From assembly GCF_018614095.1 (NCBI RefSeq), contig NZ_JAGGOY010000052.1, positions 1 to 64,000 of the forward strand: 64,000 nt of DNA. The letters run 5' to 3'. Position 1 is the stretch's first letter. Each line of letters opens with the position of its first letter. Shown piece by piece: positions 59,954-64,000 of the stretch. Made by a program: the position numbers and the translations under genes. Source of the DNA: Streptomyces sp. ISL-87 (GTDB lineage: Bacteria > Actinomycetota > Actinomycetes > Streptomycetales > Streptomycetaceae). The notes beneath the pieces were generated by a model. It saw only the letters and a list, made by a program, of their open reading frames with translations. It did no database searches and was not told where the DNA came from.

Positions 59954-60805
59954 TCAGCCACCGGGTCGGCGGGTCCAGCCCGCGGTGAACGCCCTGAGCC
60001 GGTCACGCTGCCGCTCCTCTTCCGCGATGCAGGCGTCGAGCACGGCCTGATCGACGTGAGGGGCGACGGCAGCAAGGACCAGGCGCTGGAGCTCGGCGGG
60101 GTCGAGCGCCTCGACCTCCCACTGCACCGGGCGGCCGACATCGAGCCCATAGCGGTCGGCGAATCCGGCCCAGCGCGGGTCTCCGGCCTTCCCCGCAGCC
60201 GCCGGCAGGTCGTACTCGCGGACCTGGTCGTGGGTGAGCAGGACGCGCTCCGTGTGACTCCAGCAGGCTGTGCGGGCCACCCAGTCCCGTTCGATGTCGG
60301 CGCCCGACGCGTCGAAGTCACCAACGTAGAGCAGCACGGCCGGCCTTTCGTCGCGGGCCGTACGCTCGCGCACCACGTGGGCGTAGCTCTGGCTGCCGAA
60401 TCCGCGGACGACGAGCACGGGGATGCCCGGGCGCGCGAGCCAGCCCGTGAGCTGCGCCCGCAAGGTGTCCTTCTCGCAGGCCACGTATACGGCGGTCGCC
60501 TGGCCGGCGGTCCGGTCCAGGGCGAACCAGTCGGGGGCCTCCCGCAGGAAGGTGCCAGCGTCCGGCCAGGCCGGTGGGACGTGGACCTCGCGGAGCGGGT
60601 CGATGAGGTCGGGGAACCTCTCCTCGCGGCGGGCCTGGGCGAGGCGGGCGGACAGGCGCCGGTACGTCGGCGCGGTGTGCGGGATCAACCCCTCGACCAC
60701 AAGCCGGTAGTACGCCTGTCGGAGGGTGCAACCGCCGACCTCGTCGTAGCCGGTGACGATGTCGGCAGCACGGGCCACGATCCGCGGCCACTGGAGTCGA
60801 ATCAC
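59954..60805 (-). CDS. Toprim-domain protein, TopoVI-A/Spo11-like
   Basis: 283 aa from GTG 60805. The N-terminal half is winged-helix-like with a Tyr that could be catalytic (GGCTLRQAYYRLVVEGLIPH). The C-terminal half is a Toprim fold: TAVYVACEKDTLRAQLTGWL (Glu), PVLVVRGFGSQSYAHV, then the DxD region LLYVGDFDASGADIERDWVA. The order of a wHTH/Tyr region followed by Toprim is that of topoisomerase VI subunit A. Without a B subunit it may nick or bind DNA; activity is unproven. Confidence 0.65.
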   Translation of the reverse strand: MIRLQWPRIVARAADIVTGYDEVGGCTLRQAYYRLVVEGLIPHTAPTYRRLSARLAQARREERFPDLIDPLREVHVPPAWPDAGTFLREAPDWFALDRTAGQATAVYVACEKDTLRAQLTGWLARPGIPVLVVRGFGSQSYAHVVRERTARDERPAVLLYVGDFDASGADIERDWVARTACWSHTERVLLTHDQVREYDLPAAAGKAGDPRWAGFADRYGLDVGRPVQWEVEALDPAELQRLVLAAVAPHVDQAVLDACIAEEERQRDRLRAFTAGWTRRPGG

Positions 60806-61126
60806 ACCGGTACATGTACCCCTTCGACCGGTCGACGGCGTGCTGACCCGACCGGCACGGTCGGATCGGGCGCCCCCGGCCCGACCCGGCGACCTTTTGC
60901 ACAACCGTGATCCGGAGCGAGATGCGGGCCGCCGGCGGGAGAACGGTGCTCCGGAGGGCGACTTCCGCGCTGCACGGCTGCCAAGCGGAGACGATCGTGA
61001 GGGAAAGCCCGACAGAAAGCGCGGAGTCAGCTTCTCAACGTTGTACGCAGGCGTTTGACCAGCGCATTACTGCCCGGCAGGCTCATGGGAATCCCCCTCC
61101 GCCCCACCCTGTGAGGAGACCTTCCT

Positions 61127-61330
61127 ATGGCCAGGAAGACCGCGTACACGCTCGTTGTGGAACTCGAACGGCAGGAGGGTGCCCCGGTCCCGGTTGCCGA
61201 ACTGCTGCACGCGCTCCAGGACGAGCTGGACGACTTCGAGCTCTATGTGGACACCGACAAGGGCGATGCGCACTTCCACCTCACCGTGGCTGGCGTGCTC
61301 ACCGCAGAAGACCCGGACAAGCGCGTCTAG
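61127..61330 (+). CDS. Small hypothetical protein
   Basis: 67 aa from ATG 61127 (GAGGAGACC upstream). Acidic with a compact pattern (YTLVVELERQEGAPVPVAEL, DDFELYVDTDKGDAHFHLTV). It may be a small sheet protein. It lies upstream of a convergent minus-strand gene. Not recognised. Confidence 0.55.
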   Translation: MARKTAYTLVVELERQEGAPVPVAELLHALQDELDDFELYVDTDKGDAHFHLTVAGVLTAEDPDKRV

Positions 61331-61409
61331 CGACTCCGGCCCGCCCGAACCGGTCGGCTCTCTCCGATGGCGGCTGGCCGCGCAGCACCGGCCCGTCGGC
61401 AGGGCCGAC

Positions 61410-61853
61410 TCAGGGGCCGGCGACCACGGAACGGATCCGGTCCAGGTGCTGCATGGTTTCCTCCCGGCCGTACACGGCCACGCAGCGGGCGACGGCAGAC
61501 AGAGCGAAGACGGTGGCCAGCTGCGCGTCGTCCAGAGCGAGGCGCGGTGCTGCACCGTCGCCTGCGAGGGCCAGGACCGCCTCGGCGACGGCCGTCTCCA
61601 TGGGCACGCTCTCCAGCCATTCGATGCCCGCGGGCCCCATCACCGCGCGGCGGTACGGGGAGAAGTCGGGGTCGGCGAGGACGGCTTCGGTCAGCAGCCC
61701 CGAGGTCTGCTGGCGCATGTAGGCGGCCGTGGTCGGGCACCCGGCGCCAGCCGCCGCAGCGGCCGCGATGGCGTTCGGGTCCGCGGCGAGGTACCCGCGC
61801 ATCAGGTCCAGGGCGGCCGTTTCGCCGGTGATCTGCTCCGTGCTGGTGGTCAT
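61410..61853 (-). CDS. Hypothetical acidic helical protein
   Basis: 147 aa from ATG 61853. Helical and alanine-rich (LDLMRGYLAADPNAIAAAAA, TSGLLTEAVLADPDFSPYRR, ALDDAQLATVFALSAVARCV). It lies upstream of dnaN on the other strand, so the two may share a promoter region of about 240 nt. Family not recognised. Confidence 0.55.
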   Translation of the reverse strand: MTTSTEQITGETAALDLMRGYLAADPNAIAAAAAAGAGCPTTAAYMRQQTSGLLTEAVLADPDFSPYRRAVMGPAGIEWLESVPMETAVAEAVLALAGDGAAPRLALDDAQLATVFALSAVARCVAVYGREETMQHLDRIRSVVAGP

Positions 61854-62092
61854 ACCCGTCCAACGACGCAACGGCGCCGTGGGCGCGGCCACAAGGGCGC
61901 CGGCCCCCATGTGCTCCTGGAGCGCCCGGGACGGACCGCGGCCGCCCAACTCCCCGATTCCGCTGCAGATTGGGCCGATTGGAGCGTCTGACCAGCCCTG
62001 ATTGTGAGTAATGCATGGTATAGTTATCTCGTTGGTCGGCGGTGGCAGTCGGCCAACAAGCCGAATCCACATCTCACTCTCCAGGGAGAGCC

Positions 62093-63400
62093 ATGACCAC
62101 GTCCGAAACGCAGGTCGCTACCTCCATCGCAGCAAAGAAGGAGGAAAAGGAGCCCGTAAAGCCGACCGCTAACTTCGCGGGAATCCACGCGGAGATCATC
62201 GACGCTCTGAATTTCGCTGAATTCGGAATTGCCCCGAAGGCGCAGCCGCCCGCTCAGCGCGGTGTGCTGATCGAGACCGGCAGCAACCGCATCGTCTTCA
62301 GCGCCTACGACTTCGACACCGCGGTGTCGGTCATGGTTCCGGCCGATACGCCCGCCGGGAAGGGCTCCTCGCTCCTCGACTTCCCGGAGCTGAAGAAGAC
62401 GCTCGCGGCCATGGTCGCCGGGGAGACCAAGGCCGTTGCGGCCCAGACCCGCGTCTCGCTCGCCGGAGACCTGCTGGCCACCGAACACCTCACGGTGCCC
62501 ATCACCACGTACGACATCAACGAGTACACCCAGCCGCTGGAGGCCGTGCCCGCCATGGCCACCATGGACGCGCAGGCCTTCCTCGGCCAGCTCAACCGCG
62601 TACTGCCCGCGGCGGGCAGCGACGACACGCTGCCCGTACTCACCGGCATCCAGGTCACGCTGGACGGCGAGACGCTCACCATGGCGGCCACGGACCGCTA
62701 CCGCTTCGCCGTCGCGGAGGTCCCCGTCACCGCCACCGTGCAGCCGCCGGAGAAGCCGCTGGCAGCGCTCATCCCGGCCGCCACCCTCTCCGCCCTGGCC
62801 AAGCGACTGAAGAACCACGACGGTCCCGTGGGCATCGGCATCCTCGAAGACGACCACGCCGAAGGGGATCCCGTGGCCACCTGGCCTACCCCCCGCGCCA
62901 CGCTGTCGCTGGGCGCCATCACCGTCACGATGCGCTCGCTGGACGGCGGCCTTCCCAAGTACAAGTCGCTGTTCCCCAAGACGTGCGAGACGTCGGTCCG
63001 GCTCGACCGCGCCACGACCGTCCGGGCCGTCAAGAAGTGCCAGGCCGTCCTGAACGCCAAGGGACTCAAGAACGTCCCCGTCATGTTCGCCTGGGACACC
63101 GACGGCAACCTCACGCTCACCCCCCGGCTGGACACGGCCGAAGGCGAGGCCCGCACCAAGGGCATGTCCCTCCCGACGACCATCACCCACGGCACCGGCG
63201 AAGGCCTGCGCGGCGGCGTCGCCGCCTTCAACCCGAGCTTCCTGCTGGACGCGCTCGGCACGTTCACCGGCGACACCATCACCCTGCACTTGGGCGAGAT
63301 GAAGAGCGGGCAGATCAGCAAGCCCGGACTCTTCACCGACGGCCCCGAGATGGCTGGCCAGGGCTACAAGCACCTGTTGATGCACGTCCGCCTCTCCTGA
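62093..63400 (+). CDS. dnaN: DNA polymerase III sliding clamp-like protein
   Basis: 435 aa from ATG 62093 (AGGGAGAG upstream). Middle segments such as LNRVLPAAGSDDTLPVLTGI, MAATDRYRFAVAEVPVTATV and FNPSFLLDALGTFTGDTITL match the three-domain beta clamp. It is longer than the usual ~376 aa and has an unusual N-terminal ~40 residues rich in Glu/Lys. A TATAGT hexamer at about 62020 could be its -10. A plasmid copy with this divergence may give the element its own processivity clamp or help in repair. Confidence 0.75.
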   Translation: MTTSETQVATSIAAKKEEKEPVKPTANFAGIHAEIIDALNFAEFGIAPKAQPPAQRGVLIETGSNRIVFSAYDFDTAVSVMVPADTPAGKGSSLLDFPELKKTLAAMVAGETKAVAAQTRVSLAGDLLATEHLTVPITTYDINEYTQPLEAVPAMATMDAQAFLGQLNRVLPAAGSDDTLPVLTGIQVTLDGETLTMAATDRYRFAVAEVPVTATVQPPEKPLAALIPAATLSALAKRLKNHDGPVGIGILEDDHAEGDPVATWPTPRATLSLGAITVTMRSLDGGLPKYKSLFPKTCETSVRLDRATTVRAVKKCQAVLNAKGLKNVPVMFAWDTDGNLTLTPRLDTAEGEARTKGMSLPTTITHGTGEGLRGGVAAFNPSFLLDALGTFTGDTITLHLGEMKSGQISKPGLFTDGPEMAGQGYKHLLMHVRLS

Positions 63401-63416
63401 GCGAACAACCACCCGC

Positions 63417-63472
63417 GGGGGTGGGGCGCGCCGCCCCACCCCCGACCCCGGCGGGGAGTGGCACCCCGCCGG
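63417..63472 (+). terminator. Double terminator after dnaN
   Basis: A 12-bp stem (63417-63428 with 63432-63443, 3-nt loop) is followed by a 9-bp stem (63448-63456 with 63464-63472). Both are perfect and lie just past the dnaN stop. Confidence 0.75.
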
Positions 63473-63502
63473 CCCGAACACACCCACAGAGGAGGTACCC
63501 CC

Positions 63503-63832
63503 ATGGCCTTGATGCTCGACTGGCGAGGAACCCCGATCACGCACCGCGCCCACGTCCTCTTCCCCCGGAAGTGGGGCCGCAGCGCCCACTCGACCGAGAT
63601 GGTGGAAGGCGTAGTCCAGAGCTTCAGCCCCACCGGACGGATCACCGTCGACGTCCTTCGAACCTCCCGTCCGCGCGAGACCGGAGGAACCGGCCGCACC
63701 CGCTACGCGGTGCCAGCCCACAGCGTGACGGTCGTGCCCGATCCGGCCGGCCTGCGCACCGGAAACCCGGGTGACGCCGCACCGAGCCCAACACCCAGGC
63801 GCCCGCCCCAGCCGCGCCCCTTGAGCTCTTGA
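63503..63832 (+). CDS. Small hypothetical protein
   Basis: 109 aa from ATG 63503, with GAGGAGGT seven bases upstream. Beta-rich (MLDWRGTPITHRAHVLFPRK, SFSPTGRITVDVLRTSRPR) with a Pro-rich tail. Its TGA overlaps a TTG of the next frame (TTGA). Not recognised. Confidence 0.6.
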   Translation: MALMLDWRGTPITHRAHVLFPRKWGRSAHSTEMVEGVVQSFSPTGRITVDVLRTSRPRETGGTGRTRYAVPAHSVTVVPDPAGLRTGNPGDAAPSPTPRRPPQPRPLSS

Positions 63833-64000
63833 CGGTCGACGGGACGCAGTACGGGCCCTACCCCGGACAGCCCACTACAGCGCCGCGATCCTCTTACGGC
63901 ACCTACCTGTTCACCGGCGAGACCGCGCAGCGCATCGTCGAAGACCTGCACCGGGACAACTGCGGCCTCACGGCAGCGTTCGAGTACGACGGCACGCTCA
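63829..64000 (+). CDS. Start of a further gene, cut by the window edge
   Basis: A frame with TTG at 63829 overlapping the previous stop runs off the right edge. It reads LTVDGTQYGPYPGQPTTAP, then YLFTGETAQRIVEDLHRDNC and AFEYDGTL, and looks like coding sequence. No family can be assigned from 57 residues. Confidence 0.5.
   Translation, partial: MTVDGTQYGPYPGQPTTAPRSSYGTYLFTGETAQRIVEDLHRDNCGLTAAFEYDGTL

Overview
The window is very GC-rich, with strong G/C bias at third codon positions, many GTG starts and tightly overlapping genes. This is typical of Streptomyces or a close actinomycete. Several features point to a large plasmid, or a plasmid-derived chromosome arm, rather than core chromosome: a conjugative type IV secretion remnant with a VirD4-like coupling protein, a replication-relaxation protein, a hairpin-iteron array beside two small winged-helix genes that looks like a replication origin, a toxin-antitoxin pair, and plasmid-borne copies of housekeeping-type genes (dapF, dnaN, lexA, ku).

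Layout. 0-8 kb: conjugation module (end of a proline-rich protein, lysozyme-like/NlpC-P60 hydrolase, VirD4-like ATPase, replication-relaxation protein), interrupted by small hypothetical genes that include a frameshifted one and a tandem paralogue pair. 8-16 kb: VapBC-like toxin-antitoxin pair under a 30-bp palindrome, a kinase remnant, CoiA-like protein, acetyltransferase, desaturase-like protein, a membrane protein, a GntR regulator whose candidate operator recurs in front of the desaturase gene, and a dapF operon. 16-18.3 kb: two winged-helix genes, hairpin iterons, and a strongly structured gene-free stretch. 18.4-30.1 kb: one long Tad/Flp pilus operon (lipoprotein, secreted protein, CpaB-like, CpaE-like, TadA, TadB, TadC, Flp pilin, three TadE/G-like proteins, LysM-BTAD giant protein).

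30.8-41.2 kb: a type I-G (former I-U) CRISPR effector operon (cas7/csb1, csb2, cas3, csx17) without cas1, cas2 or cas4, followed by an array of about 50 units. Its repeats are strikingly degenerate, yet base changes in the repeat hairpin are compensated on the other side of the stem. Two spacers appear to target the same gene in diverged elements. 41.4-43.7 kb: an HTH/DUF397 pair and a small HATPase operon.

43.9-52.2 kb: a nine-gene translationally coupled operon (radical-SAM-like, phosphoketolase-like, enolase superfamily, unknown protein, HAD, methyltransferase, creatininase, PhyH dioxygenase, YrdC-like) followed by a convergent phosphotransferase. I do not recognise it as a known pathway; it looks like an unassigned metabolite cluster. 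53-64 kb: hypothetical genes plus a DNA-maintenance set: Ku, LexA with its own SOS-like box, a Toprim/TopoVI-A-like protein and a divergent DNA polymerase sliding clamp.

The strongest leads are the CRISPR array with covarying degenerate repeats, the unassigned metabolite operon, the iteron origin with its adjacent structured element, and the GntR operator shared by two promoters. All functional calls rest on reading sequence and motifs by eye; no database search was run.
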